Below are positions 38,379 through 47,090 of a DNA stretch of 64,000 nt, one piece after another (position 1 is the stretch's first letter; each line of letters begins with the position of its first letter). The DNA is from Sphingobium lignivorans (lineage in GTDB: Bacteria; Pseudomonadota; Alphaproteobacteria; Sphingomonadales; Sphingomonadaceae). Made by a program: the position numbers and the translations under genes. The stretch is taken from the NCBI RefSeq assembly GCF_014203955.1, contig NZ_JACHKA010000001.1, forward strand, positions 2,077,001 to 2,141,000. Reading direction: 5' to 3'. Below the pieces are notes generated by a model. It was not told the origin of the DNA. It did no database searches and saw only the letters and a program-made list of their open reading frames with translations.

Positions 38379-39061
38379 CTGAACGCGAAAAGATCGCTGC
38401 GCGCATTCGTGCGCTGCGCGCCAAGACCGTCGAGAACGGTTGCACAGAGGACGAAGCCATTGCGGCCGCCGAGATGCTGGCCAAGCTCCTCGCCAAGCAC
38501 AACATGACCATCGACGAAGCGGAGATGCGCGCATCTCCGTTCGAGCAGCACAGCCAGTCCCACGAAGACCGCGTCGGCGAGAGGCTCTGGAAGATCGCGG
38601 CCACCGTCTCGGAACTGACCGGAACGCGCTACTGGACGTCACGACCCGGAGTGTATCCGATCGAAATCACCTTCTTCGGCTTTGCGCACGAAGTCGAGGT
38701 GGCGCGTTACATGCTCGAGATCTGCGCTGGCGCCATGCGCCGCGAGCATGCCCGCCTGGAACGTGAAGCATGGCCTCGCATCCTGCGGCGCAGCAAGCTG
38801 CTTCCCTTCCTCGACGGCATGGCAGATCGTCTCGCCCTGCGCATCCGCGACCTGATCCCGCCGAAGCCGGTAGGCACCGGCCTCATGGTGCTCCATGACG
38901 AACTGGGCGCGGCGGCATCCCCGAAAACCGAGCCTTTGCGTGCACGCGGCAGTCGCAATCTTGAGACAGGCTATCTCGACGGCTTGGCGGCCGCTGACCG
39001 CGTCGCACTCAACAAGGGACTGACCGGCGGCGCGCGCCAGGCGGAGGCGCTGATCGGATGA
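38375..39061 (+). CDS. DUF2786-domain protein
   Basis: 228 residues. The N-terminal 45 residues (KIAARIRALRAKTVENGCTE ... LAKLLAKHNMTIDEAE) match DUF2786. The rest resembles the C-terminal partner domain found with it in phages (RVGERLWKIAATVSELTG). Function unknown. ATGA overlaps at both ends; ends in EALIG. Confidence 0.75.
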   Translation: MTEREKIAARIRALRAKTVENGCTEDEAIAAAEMLAKLLAKHNMTIDEAEMRASPFEQHSQSHEDRVGERLWKIAATVSELTGTRYWTSRPGVYPIEITFFGFAHEVEVARYMLEICAGAMRREHARLEREAWPRILRRSKLLPFLDGMADRLALRIRDLIPPKPVGTGLMVLHDELGAAASPKTEPLRARGSRNLETGYLDGLAAADRVALNKGLTGGARQAEALIG

Positions 39062-41055
39062 GCAACCGCGAAGAAATCGCCGCAATTATCGACGCCGCCG
39101 GCTTCGACCCGGCGCGCACGCTCGTGTGCGACACCGAGTGCTATCCGAACTTCTGGTCAATCGGCTTCTGGCGCGTGAGCGACGGCAAGACACTGGTCAT
39201 GGAGCATTCGGAGCGCAAGCCGTTCACCGACGCCAATCGCGACCGCATCCGCAACCTCATGCGGTCGAACACGATGATCGGCTACAATTTCCTGAACTAT
39301 GACCAGGGCATGATCGCGCACGCGATCGACGGCGCCACTAACGCGCAGCTCAAGTCCCTCAATGACCGCATCATCCTTGGAAATCTGCGCTACTGGCAGC
39401 TCCGCGATCTCGACATCTACATCCCGGAAAGCTGGGACGTTGTCGATCTGATCGAGCCGCAGCCCAACGCCATCGCGTCGCTTAAGACCCTCGCCGGCCG
39501 CATGCACGCACCGCTGATGCAGGATCTACCATTCCATCCCGATCAGGTGCTCACCGAGGAGGAGATGGACAAAGTCCTGTTCTATATGGGCAACGATCTC
39601 CAGAACACCGATCTGCTGCGCCAGCACCTGATAGACGCGCTCCAGATGCGCCGGGCGATCGGCGCTGACTTCGGCCTCAACTTCATGTCAAAGTCCGACG
39701 CACAGATGGGCGAGGCAATGATCAAGAGCCGCGTCGAGCGCATGACCGGTTCGCGCGTCTACAAGGTCGAGACGCCGCCGGGCACGACCTTCAACTACAA
39801 TCCCCCGAAGTGGCTCAAGTTCGAAACACCGCAGCTTCAGGCCATTCTCGAGCGCGTCCGCGGCAGCGAGTTCTATATCAAGGGCGGCAAGGACGCGGGC
39901 AAGGTCCAGGCGCCGAAGTGGCTCGAAGAGGAAAGCCGCATCGTCATCGGCGAGACCGAATATGCGATGGGCATCGGCGGTCTGCACTCGACAGAGAAGA
40001 ACCGCGCAGTTCACAGCGATGAGGATTATGTCCTCTTCGACTTCGACGTTGCCTCCTACTACCCGGCTATCATTCTCAACGCCGGTCTGTATCCGAAGGC
40101 GCTCGGCCGCGAGTTCATCGACGTCTACCGCGAGATCCGCGACGAGCGCGTGGCCGCCAAGCGCGCGGGCGATAAGACGAAGGACAAGGGGCTCAAGATT
40201 GCCCTGAACGGCTGCTTCGGCAAGCTCGGCTCGAAATATTCGGTGCTCTACGCGCCGCACCTGATGATCGCGATCACGCTCGGCGGCCAGCTCGCCCTGC
40301 TCATGCTGATCGAGCGCGCCGAGCGCGCCGGCATCCAGGTTGTATCGGGCAACACGGATGGCGTCGTCTTCCGCTGCCCGCGCGAACTGGCCGGGAACGT
40401 CGTCAAACAGCGCCTCGACGGCGGCCTCCTCGCCGAGATCGTCGAAGAGTGGGAGCGAGAGACCGGCTTCGAGCTTGAAGCAACGGAATACAGCTCGCTC
40501 TACAACGAGTCCGTGAACAGCTATCTGGCCTTTCAGCCCGATGGGAAGGTCAAGGTCAAGGGCAAAGGCTGGACGGGCCGGCACGACAACGACATCCGCA
40601 CCCAGCTCATGAAGAACCCCTTCGCCGAGGTGGTTACGCTGGCTGTCATCGCCTACATCCGCGACGGCGTCCCGCTCGAAGAGACGATCCGCGCTTGCAC
40701 CGATCTGCGCGATTTCGTCAGCGTGGTGAACGTCAAGGGTGGCGGCACCTGGCGCGGCGAATATCTGGGCAAGGTGGTCCGCTACTACTGGTCTACGGAC
40801 GGCGACGGCATCTTTTACAAGGAGGCCAACGAGTCGACGGGCAACCATAAGCAGGTGTCGAACACGGACGGCGCCAAGCCGCTGATGAACCTGCCCGCTG
40901 ACGGCGCCTTGCCCGACGACATCGACTATGATCGCTACGTCCACGAGGCGCGCGAGAAGCTGATGAACATCGGCTTCGACAAGCGGCCCGAGAAGGTCCG
41001 CCCGCTGCGGATCTACAAATGGTCCGCCATGGCGTGGTTCGCAGTGGCGGTATGA
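39058..41055 (+). CDS. phage family B DNA polymerase
   Basis: 665 residues. The 3'-5' exonuclease has DTE (about 25), GYNFLNYDQ and YMGNDLQNTD. The polymerase has motif A DFDVASYYPAI (about 326), motif B KIALNGCFGKLG (about 379) and motif C NTDGV (about 431, NTD in place of the common DTD). This is the replicative polymerase working with the adjacent DUF2815 SSB, DUF2800 nuclease and SF2 helicase. The start overlaps the previous stop (ATGA). Confidence 0.88.
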   Translation: MSNREEIAAIIDAAGFDPARTLVCDTECYPNFWSIGFWRVSDGKTLVMEHSERKPFTDANRDRIRNLMRSNTMIGYNFLNYDQGMIAHAIDGATNAQLKSLNDRIILGNLRYWQLRDLDIYIPESWDVVDLIEPQPNAIASLKTLAGRMHAPLMQDLPFHPDQVLTEEEMDKVLFYMGNDLQNTDLLRQHLIDALQMRRAIGADFGLNFMSKSDAQMGEAMIKSRVERMTGSRVYKVETPPGTTFNYNPPKWLKFETPQLQAILERVRGSEFYIKGGKDAGKVQAPKWLEEESRIVIGETEYAMGIGGLHSTEKNRAVHSDEDYVLFDFDVASYYPAIILNAGLYPKALGREFIDVYREIRDERVAAKRAGDKTKDKGLKIALNGCFGKLGSKYSVLYAPHLMIAITLGGQLALLMLIERAERAGIQVVSGNTDGVVFRCPRELAGNVVKQRLDGGLLAEIVEEWERETGFELEATEYSSLYNESVNSYLAFQPDGKVKVKGKGWTGRHDNDIRTQLMKNPFAEVVTLAVIAYIRDGVPLEETIRACTDLRDFVSVVNVKGGGTWRGEYLGKVVRYYWSTDGDGIFYKEANESTGNHKQVSNTDGAKPLMNLPADGALPDDIDYDRYVHEAREKLMNIGFDKRPEKVRPLRIYKWSAMAWFAVAV

Positions 41056-41522
41056 CGATCCTCGCGGTAACGGGTCATCGCCCCGACAAACTTGGCGGAT
41101 ATGGCCCCGAAGCAAAGGAGAAGCTCTGCAATTTTGCAGAAACCGTTCTCGCAGAGCTTTGCCCGAGGAAGGTGATCACCGGCATGGCGCTCGGTTGGGA
41201 CCAAGCGGTCGCAAAAGCGTGCATCCTGTTCGACATTCCCTTCGTCGCCGCCCTGCCATTCCCAGACCACGGCAGCAACTGGCCTGAAGAGGCTCGGCGC
41301 ATCCACGGGTTCTTGCTCGACCATGCCGTCGAAACAATCGTGGTGTGCCGCACCTATTCGACGACCGCCATGCAGCTTCGAAACATGGAGATGGTCGATC
41401 GCGCCGATGAGGTTCGCTCGCTTTGGGATGGATCGTCAGGCGGCACGGGCAACTGCGTGCGATATGCCAAGAGGCGTAAGAAATTCGCCGGAAATCACTG
41501 GAACGCATGGACCCAGCTCTAG
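41052..41522 (+). CDS. SLOG-superfamily protein (DUF1273/YspA-like)
   Basis: 156 residues from MTILAVTGHRPDKLGGY. GHRPDKLGGY, GMALGWDQAVAKAC and IPFVAALPF follow the Rossmann-like SLOG fold, which binds nucleotides or their derivatives; some members belong to signalling or defence systems. The role in phages is unknown. ATGA overlap upstream; overlaps the helicase start by 16 bases. Confidence 0.75.
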   Translation: MTILAVTGHRPDKLGGYGPEAKEKLCNFAETVLAELCPRKVITGMALGWDQAVAKACILFDIPFVAALPFPDHGSNWPEEARRIHGFLLDHAVETIVVCRTYSTTAMQLRNMEMVDRADEVRSLWDGSSGGTGNCVRYAKRRKKFAGNHWNAWTQL

Positions 41523-43030
41523 CTGCCGCCGGCCTCGTCGTTCCACCCTGGGTGATCGACCGCCGCGATATCCCCGTCCACCCTGCCCTGCTGCTCGACA
41601 TCGGGCTGCGGGACTATCAGTGGAACCTGCTGCTGCGGATCGCCGCGGCCATGCGCGCAGGCTACCGGCGAATTCTCGTCGTGGCGCCGACCGGCGCCGG
41701 CAAGACGGTGCTCGCCTCAGCGCTCATGATGTCGGCGGCGACGCTCGGGCTGACCTCTGAGTTCATTGTCCACCGCAAAGAGCTCATCAAGCAGACATCG
41801 CGCAGCTTCACCGAACGCGGGCTCGAACATGGGTTCGTCACCGCCGAAACGGCGTTCGGCTTCAACCCGCAGCAGATCACACTGGCCGGCGTGCAGACGC
41901 TCGTCACCCGGCTGCGCGATCTGTTCCCGCCGAACCTCGTCATCCTGGATGAAGCGCACCACGCCGTCGCCGGCACCTGGGAGCAAGTGCTCGAAGCCTA
42001 TGCTGGCGCCTTCATCATCGGCCTGACCGCCACGCCTCAGCGACTGGACGGTCGCGGTCTCGGCGCGCAGTTCGACATCCTGATCGAGGGTCCGACCGTC
42101 GCCGAATTGATCCAGCGCGGCTTCCTCTCTCGCTATCAGTATTTCGCCTTCGTGGCCGACGATATGAAAGGCGTCAGCGCAACGCAGGCCGAGGAGAAGG
42201 CGGAGCGCCCGAAGCTGATCGGCGACATGGTCGAACACTATCAGCGCCTCGCTGCCGGCGAACAGGGCATCATCTTCGGGCAGAACCGGGCGCACAGCCT
42301 CAAGATCGCCCAGATGTTCAATGCGGCCGGCATCAAGGCAATGCACGTCGACGGGTCGATGAGCCAGAAGGAGCGCGACTATTTCGACGACGCCTTCCGC
42401 GCGCGCGACATCACGATCGGCTGCAACGTCAATCTGTTCGGCGAGGGCTACGACGTCCCGGGCATCACATATCTCGGCATCGGCGCGGTCACGCGCTCGC
42501 TGGTGAACCATAAACAGTGGTGCGGCCGCGTGCTGCGACCGGACGGCACGATCGCTACGATCTGCGACCACGTCGGCAACGCTCTGCCGGTTGCTCTCGG
42601 CGGCCGCGGCCTTGGACTACCCGACGACGACGTGGAATGGTCACTGGAAGGCGGCGCCCGGCTGAAGACCGGTGTGAGCGACGACGCCATCTCGATCACC
42701 CAATGCCTCGACTGCTATCGGATATACCCATCATCTGCGCCGCAGTGCCCTGGCTGCGGCGACGTGCGCCGCGTGAAGACCCGTGCGCATATCCAGCAGG
42801 AAGCCGGCATTCTCACCAAGCTCGAGCGCGAAGAGCTCAAGAAGCGCGAGGCGGCCCGCCGCAAAGACGAAGAGCGCTCCGTCACCAGCTTCGAGCAGAT
42901 GGCGTCGCTCGGGCCGCGCGCGCGGCTACACCAACCCACGCGCATGGGCGTGGCGGCAGTGCAAATTCCGCCGCATCGCCATCCCAGGAAATTGGAGAAC
43001 GATCAGTGTCCAGTGAAAAATCCATCATGA
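41507..43030 (+). CDS. SF2 DEAH-box helicase, probably frame-disrupted near the C-terminus
   Basis: 507 residues as read. Motif I APTGAGKT (60-67), DEAH (about 148), LTATP (about 172) and QWCGRVLRP (about 336) are intact, followed by a CLDC...CPGC zinc motif. After about residue 468 the +1 frame reads RARGYTNPRAWAWRQCKFRR and stops at 43016, overlapping the next start. This is the usual C-terminus of such phage helicases, whereas the frame as read ends in unrelated sequence. One extra base in GGGCCGCGCG (about 42910-42920) explains it. It probably unwinds DNA at replication or recombination forks. Confidence 0.82.
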   Translation: MDPALAAAGLVVPPWVIDRRDIPVHPALLLDIGLRDYQWNLLLRIAAAMRAGYRRILVVAPTGAGKTVLASALMMSAATLGLTSEFIVHRKELIKQTSRSFTERGLEHGFVTAETAFGFNPQQITLAGVQTLVTRLRDLFPPNLVILDEAHHAVAGTWEQVLEAYAGAFIIGLTATPQRLDGRGLGAQFDILIEGPTVAELIQRGFLSRYQYFAFVADDMKGVSATQAEEKAERPKLIGDMVEHYQRLAAGEQGIIFGQNRAHSLKIAQMFNAAGIKAMHVDGSMSQKERDYFDDAFRARDITIGCNVNLFGEGYDVPGITYLGIGAVTRSLVNHKQWCGRVLRPDGTIATICDHVGNALPVALGGRGLGLPDDDVEWSLEGGARLKTGVSDDAISITQCLDCYRIYPSSAPQCPGCGDVRRVKTRAHIQQEAGILTKLEREELKKREAARRKDEERSVTSFEQMASLGPRARLHQPTRMGVAAVQIPPHRHPRKLENDQCPVKNPS

Positions 43031-43386
43031 ACCAGACGCTCATCGACGTGACGGCTCTGCCCGACACGATGGCGTACAGGCAGAATACCGGACAAGCCTG
43101 GCAGGGGGATGTCGTCGACAAGCCCGTCGGCCATTATGTCCGCATCGAACCAGGAATGAAGGTGCTGAGGAACGCGCGCCCGATCAGTTTCGGCATCCCC
43201 GGAGGCGGCGACATCGTCGGAACAAGGAAAGGCAAGGCGTTCCAGATTGAAACAAAAACGCTCACAGGTCCGCATGCGCAGCAACAAAAGACGTTCCAGA
43301 AAGTGTGGGAAAAGTGCGGCGGAATCTACATTTTGTGCCGCTCCTCCGCCGCAGCGCAAAAAGAATTGTTGACAAAAATCCCCTGA
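43006..43386 (+). CDS. VRR-NUC domain nuclease
   Basis: 126 residues from GTG 43006, with GGAG 8 bases upstream. PDTMAYRQNTGQAW, FGIPGGGDIVGTRKGKAFQI and ETKT contain the D...ExK active site of VRR-NUC nucleases, which include structure-specific and Holliday-junction-like enzymes. It ends the replication block and likely resolves DNA structures with the helicase. An internal ATG (43027) is an alternative start. Confidence 0.8.
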   Translation: MSSEKSIMNQTLIDVTALPDTMAYRQNTGQAWQGDVVDKPVGHYVRIEPGMKVLRNARPISFGIPGGGDIVGTRKGKAFQIETKTLTGPHAQQQKTFQKVWEKCGGIYILCRSSAAAQKELLTKIP

Positions 43387-43395
43387 AACGCCACT

Positions 43396-43416
43396 TTGTC
43401 ACCGAAATAGTGACAA
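43396..43416. promoter_or_regulatory. operator ahead of the repressor-like gene
   Basis: TGTCACCGAAATAGTGACA is near-palindromic and lies 14 bases before the GTG at 43429. A TTGACA at 43369-43374 is a possible -35. The site suggests autoregulation. Confidence 0.6.
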
Positions 43417-43428
43417 GGAGTAAAAACT

Positions 43429-44124
43429 GTGGCGCGTGCTCGGACGGACGAAGGAACCTGGAAGAAGCTCAGGGATCCTGGATATGGGATCAGGCTCAGA
43501 GAAGCCTGTGACAATAGCCCGCATTGTCCGGACGAGAACTACGGTCGCGGACCATGGCTGCAGGAGGAACTGAAGAAGCGCGACATCATCGCGAGCAGGG
43601 AGTCCATCAAGCGCTGGCTGCATGGCGAGGTGCGCCCTCGCGAAGCGAAGTCGGACGCGCTGGCCGATATTCTCGGCGTCGACCGCACATGGCTGTTCGT
43701 CGGCAACTACAACACCATCGCGCCGCGAGATCGCAAGCAGTTGGCCTCATCCGCCTCCGGATATGTCAACATCGTTGCCGGGCTGATCCAGATCGATGGA
43801 AACTCGATCGCCTTTCCACAGACTGGCGACAAGAGGGCCGATCAGGAGAAGGTCGACTTCTACGCGATCATTCAGGGCGCCAACTACGCGATTCATGTCA
43901 GCGTCGGTGAAGCGCGAGAGGGCGGAACGATGTTCCGGCTGCCGTCCAACAATAGCGAACTGATCGTCATCGGGCTTATCCGCGACGGCATGAACTTCAC
44001 GCTCATCGATATCGACCAGGACACCATCGCCGAAGGGAACGCCCGCGGTAGCTGGGTGGAAGTGACGCTCGACGAGCAGGCCGTGAGCCGGCGCCGCCTT
44101 CAGAACTTCACCAAGCGCTTCTGA
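43429..44124 (+). CDS. repressor-like HTH regulator
   Basis: 231 residues. N-terminal DNA-binding region (GPWLQEELKKRDIIASRESI then KRWLHGEV and ALADILGVDRTWLFVG). The C-terminal half is beta-rich, without a Ser-Lys peptidase motif. GTG start with AAGGAG 9 bases upstream. It lies next to attR and behind an operator, the usual place of a lysogeny repressor, and it is the best candidate to bind the dispersed sites. Not cleaved by RecA if the peptidase is truly absent. Confidence 0.7.
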   Translation: MARARTDEGTWKKLRDPGYGIRLREACDNSPHCPDENYGRGPWLQEELKKRDIIASRESIKRWLHGEVRPREAKSDALADILGVDRTWLFVGNYNTIAPRDRKQLASSASGYVNIVAGLIQIDGNSIAFPQTGDKRADQEKVDFYAIIQGANYAIHVSVGEAREGGTMFRLPSNNSELIVIGLIRDGMNFTLIDIDQDTIAEGNARGSWVEVTLDEQAVSRRRLQNFTKRF

Positions 44125-44204
44125 TGCCATCGAGATCGGATGTTGGTAGCTTTGTTGGTATGATGACGAGGAAATTGCCATAAATCGGCAGAAATACGTC
44201 GTCA

Positions 44205-44227
44205 TTCGAATCCAACTCGGGGAGCCA
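44205..44227 (+). other. probable attR: tRNA-Asn 3'-end fragment
   Basis: TTCGAAT (T-loop), CCAAC (3' T-stem), TCGGGGA (3' acceptor strand), G discriminator and CCA follow each other as in the 3' end of tRNA-Asn. The sequence to the left does not pair with the T-stem. Such a fragment is what integration into a tRNA gene leaves on the far side, so the prophage ends here. Confidence 0.6.
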
Positions 44228-44351
44228 CTTCTTCTCTCGCAGGCCTTGGCCCGCGACTTTCCAGGCAGCAGATATCCCCCGCAAAAAGCACGTCGGCCCG
44301 CTGCGCCTTGAGCCCAGCGCCAGAGAGACGCCCCTCCCCGGCAACGCACCT

Positions 44352-45131
44352 TCAGTTCTGCCCCGCCGCGTCCAGAATCAGGCGCGCAATGGCGTCGGGC
44401 TGTGAAATGAGCGAGACATGGCTCGCCTTGAGCTCGATCGTCGTCGCGCCCATCCGCTTCGCCATGAAGCGCTGGAGATCGGGATCGATCGTGCGATCGT
44501 CCGCCGAGACGGCATAATAGCTGGGCTTGCTCCGCCAGGCCGCGCTGGCGACCCGTCCGGTGAGGAGCTCCCGTCGGAAGGGCTGCTGGACCGCATGAAG
44601 CGCTTTCGCTTTCGCTGCGGGCAGGTCCCCGGCGAAATCCCGCACGAAGGCCTCCTCGCTCAGCCGTCCTTCATCGCCATCATAGATGATGCCCGCGCTT
44701 GCAGGGGGCGTCGGGAACCTTGCCGCCAAGGCACCATAATCCTCGCCCGCATCAGGCGCGCGGGCCGCGACGTAGACCAGCGCCGAGACGCTCGGATGCA
44801 TGCCTGCTTCGGTGACAATCATCCCGGAGAAGCTGTGGCCCGCCAGCACCGTGGGACCATCCTGCCTGTCCAGAACCCGTCGCGCCGATGCAATGGCCTC
44901 AGGCAGCGTCGTCAGCGGATTCTGGACCGATGTGACGGTGAGCCCCTTCGCCTGCAGGATGGGGATCACCTCGGACCAGGACGAACCGTCGGCGAACAGG
45001 CCATGCACGAGGACGACGTTGCGCGCCCTGCCCCCGGTCGCTGCCCTGACGGTCGCCGCCGGTCCGGCCAATGCCACTGTCGCGCCCAGGGCAATGGCGG
45101 CGTTCGTGAAGCCGCGTCGATCAATGCTCAT
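44352..45131 (-). CDS. exported alpha/beta hydrolase
   Basis: 259 residues from MSIDRRGFTNAAIALGA. The twin-arginine motif RRGF and an Ala-rich h-region suggest Tat export. Alpha/beta-hydrolase features: LVHGLFADGSSW (oxyanion), GHSFSG (nucleophile Ser) and a late SHVSLIS with the His. Resembles the small esterase/chlorophenol-type hydrolases common in sphingomonads; substrate unknown. First chromosomal gene beyond attR. Confidence 0.8.
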   Translation of the reverse strand: MSIDRRGFTNAAIALGATVALAGPAATVRAATGGRARNVVLVHGLFADGSSWSEVIPILQAKGLTVTSVQNPLTTLPEAIASARRVLDRQDGPTVLAGHSFSGMIVTEAGMHPSVSALVYVAARAPDAGEDYGALAARFPTPPASAGIIYDGDEGRLSEEAFVRDFAGDLPAAKAKALHAVQQPFRRELLTGRVASAAWRSKPSYYAVSADDRTIDPDLQRFMAKRMGATTIELKASHVSLISQPDAIARLILDAAGQN

Positions 45132-45678
45132 CAGCGCCATTCCCTCCCAGTCACCGTGGACGAATTCACGTGCACGGATTGGCCATGATTTCCTGAAGCT
45201 CACCGTCCGAAAGCGGACCGTGCGGACGCGGCAGCTTTGCGGCGAGAAGACCTCGCTTGTACCGGAGAGAGACCAAGGGCGCCAGAGGGCGCAGCTCGTC
45301 CCGCCGAGCAGGCGCCGGGTAGTACGCCCTCAATCTCGCTAACAGCCGCGCTTTTCCCCTGTCCTACACCTCCTCCGCCATGGCAGGCCTGCCGGGCGCC
45401 TCCTCCACTCGACGGAGACAGGACCATGCACGGCTCTTTCTCATTGGAAGCGTTTCATCGTCCGGTCAGGCCCCGCCGGCTTGCCGGAACGGGCTCTGGC
45501 GTCGACCTGATTTGCGGCGTCCTGAAGTGCACGGAAGCGGAAGATGACACGGACGTGTCGTCATCTTCGTCAACTTCCAGAGCTCAGCGCAGTGTTGGAC
45601 CGGCACGGCAGGCCCTTGAACTTCTGCCTCATAACGACCTACAAGTCCGCACATTTCAGCCCGTTCACAGGTAGACCC
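45132..45678. other. intergenic region with an inverted repeat
   Basis: 547 bases between divergent genes with no convincing gene. GAAGATGA (45540-45547) and TCATCTTC (45561-45568) form an inverted repeat with CAC-GTG inside, about 110 bases before the aldehyde dehydrogenase; it may be an operator. Confidence 0.4.
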
Positions 45679-47040
45679 ATGACCAGCTCCACGCAGAACA
45701 CCACGGACATCTCCCAGGAGATCGCGCGCGTTTTCGCCCTGCAACAGGCGCATCAATGGGATGTGAAGGCCTCGAGCGCGGAGCAGCGCAAAGCGAAGCT
45801 CGCAAAACTGAAGGCCGCCGTGGAAGCGCATGCAGACGAGATCATCGCGGCCGTGCGGGAAGACACGCGCAAGCCCGAGGGCGAGATTCGCGTGACGGAA
45901 GTGCTGAACATCGTGAGCAACATCCAGCGGAACATCGACAATCTCGATGCGTGGATGGCGCCGACCGAAGTCACTCCCTCGCTCAATCCCAATGACAAGG
46001 CGCAGATCATTCATGAAGCGCGCGGCGTATGCCTCATCCTGGGGCCTTGGAACTTTCCGCTCGGCCTGACCTTCGGCCCGCTGGCCGCGGCCGTGGCCGC
46101 CGGCAATTGCTGCATGGTCAAGCTGACGGATCTTTGCCCGGCCACGGCCCGCGTGGCAGGCAAGATCGTCGGCGAAGTGTTCGACGAGAACGAGGTCGCG
46201 CTGTTCGAAGGCGATGTCGGCGTGGCGACCGCGCTGCTCGACCTTCCCTTCAACCACATCTTCTTCACGGGCAGCACGCGGGTCGGCAAGATCGTGATGG
46301 CCGCGGCGGCCAGGCACCTCGCCTCCGTCACGCTGGAACTGGGCGGCAAGTCCCCCGTCATCATCGATGAAGGCGCGGACATCGACAAGATCGCCGCAGA
46401 CCTCGCCGGCGCCAAGCAGTTCAATGGCGGTCAGGCCTGCATCTGCCCGGACTATGTGTTCGTCAGGGACGATCAGCAGGCGCAACTCGTCGAGGGCTTC
46501 AAGGCCAATGTCGCGAAGAACCTCTATGCCGAGGACGGCACGATCCGGAAGGAGAGCATCGCGCAGATCGTGAACGAGAGCAATTTCGCCCGGGTGAAGG
46601 CGCTCTTTGACGATGCCGTCGCTCAGGGTGCGACGGTTGCCGTCGGCGGCGTGCTGGAAGAGGCGGACCGGACGGTCCATCCCACCATGCTCACCAATGT
46701 GACGCCGCAGATGAAGATCCTGCAGGAGGAAATCTTCGCTCCGCTCCTCCCCGTGATGACCTATGACAGTCTCGATCAGGCCATCGACTACATCGAGGCG
46801 CGGGACAAGCCGCTGGCGCTTTATGTCTACAGCGACAACGAGGCCAATGTGCAGAAGGTCCTCAACCGCACGTCATCGGGCGGCGTCACGGTCAATGGCG
46901 TGTTCTCGCATTATCTCGAGAACCAGCTTCCCTTTGGCGGCGTCAATCAGAGCGGCATGGGCAGCTACCACGGCTATTTCGGCTTCAAGGCCTTCTCGCA
47001 TGAGCGGGCCGTCTACCTGCACCAGCACGCTCCCGCCTGA
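45679..47040 (+). CDS. aldehyde dehydrogenase (coniferyl-aldehyde type)
   Basis: 453 residues. GPWNFP, FTGSTRVGK (cofactor), LELGGKSP with catalytic Glu, GGQAC with catalytic Cys, EEIFAPLLPV and a QSGMGSYHG end. The short length and CPDYV after the Cys fit the class 3/coniferyl aldehyde dehydrogenase branch, which oxidises aldehydes to acids with NAD(P). The start at 45679 removes an unsupported N-terminal extension. Confidence 0.85.
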   Translation: MTSSTQNTTDISQEIARVFALQQAHQWDVKASSAEQRKAKLAKLKAAVEAHADEIIAAVREDTRKPEGEIRVTEVLNIVSNIQRNIDNLDAWMAPTEVTPSLNPNDKAQIIHEARGVCLILGPWNFPLGLTFGPLAAAVAAGNCCMVKLTDLCPATARVAGKIVGEVFDENEVALFEGDVGVATALLDLPFNHIFFTGSTRVGKIVMAAAARHLASVTLELGGKSPVIIDEGADIDKIAADLAGAKQFNGGQACICPDYVFVRDDQQAQLVEGFKANVAKNLYAEDGTIRKESIAQIVNESNFARVKALFDDAVAQGATVAVGGVLEEADRTVHPTMLTNVTPQMKILQEEIFAPLLPVMTYDSLDQAIDYIEARDKPLALYVYSDNEANVQKVLNRTSSGGVTVNGVFSHYLENQLPFGGVNQSGMGSYHGYFGFKAFSHERAVYLHQHAPA

Positions 47041-47049
47041 GTCGTTAGC

Positions 47050-47077
47050 CCGGGGACGGCGCATCACGCCGCCCCGG
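47050..47077. terminator. GC-rich hairpin between convergent genes
   Basis: CCGGGG-A-CGGCG pairs with CGCCGCCCCGG around CATCA, between the aldehyde dehydrogenase and pfkB stops. No T-run, so a bidirectional hairpin of moderate support. Confidence 0.45.
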
Positions 47078-47090
47078 TGTCACGACCGCC

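Noticed and set aside
39058-41055. T7-type family A polymerase
   Set aside because: Motifs (DFDVASYYP, KIALNGCFG, NTDG) and the order of exonuclease motifs are those of family B.
39688-41115. Long antisense open frame opposite the DNA polymerase
   Set aside because: Polymerase motifs on the plus strand are clear and the antisense product has no recognisable features.
861-43416. Dispersed repeats as a mobile-element family
   Set aside because: Copies are 16-19 bp, palindromic and placed at starts or promoters, with no flanking duplications.
44196-44227. Complete tRNA gene at the prophage edge
   Set aside because: Only the T-loop to CCA part is present; no D-arm, anticodon arm or 5' acceptor strand lies upstream.
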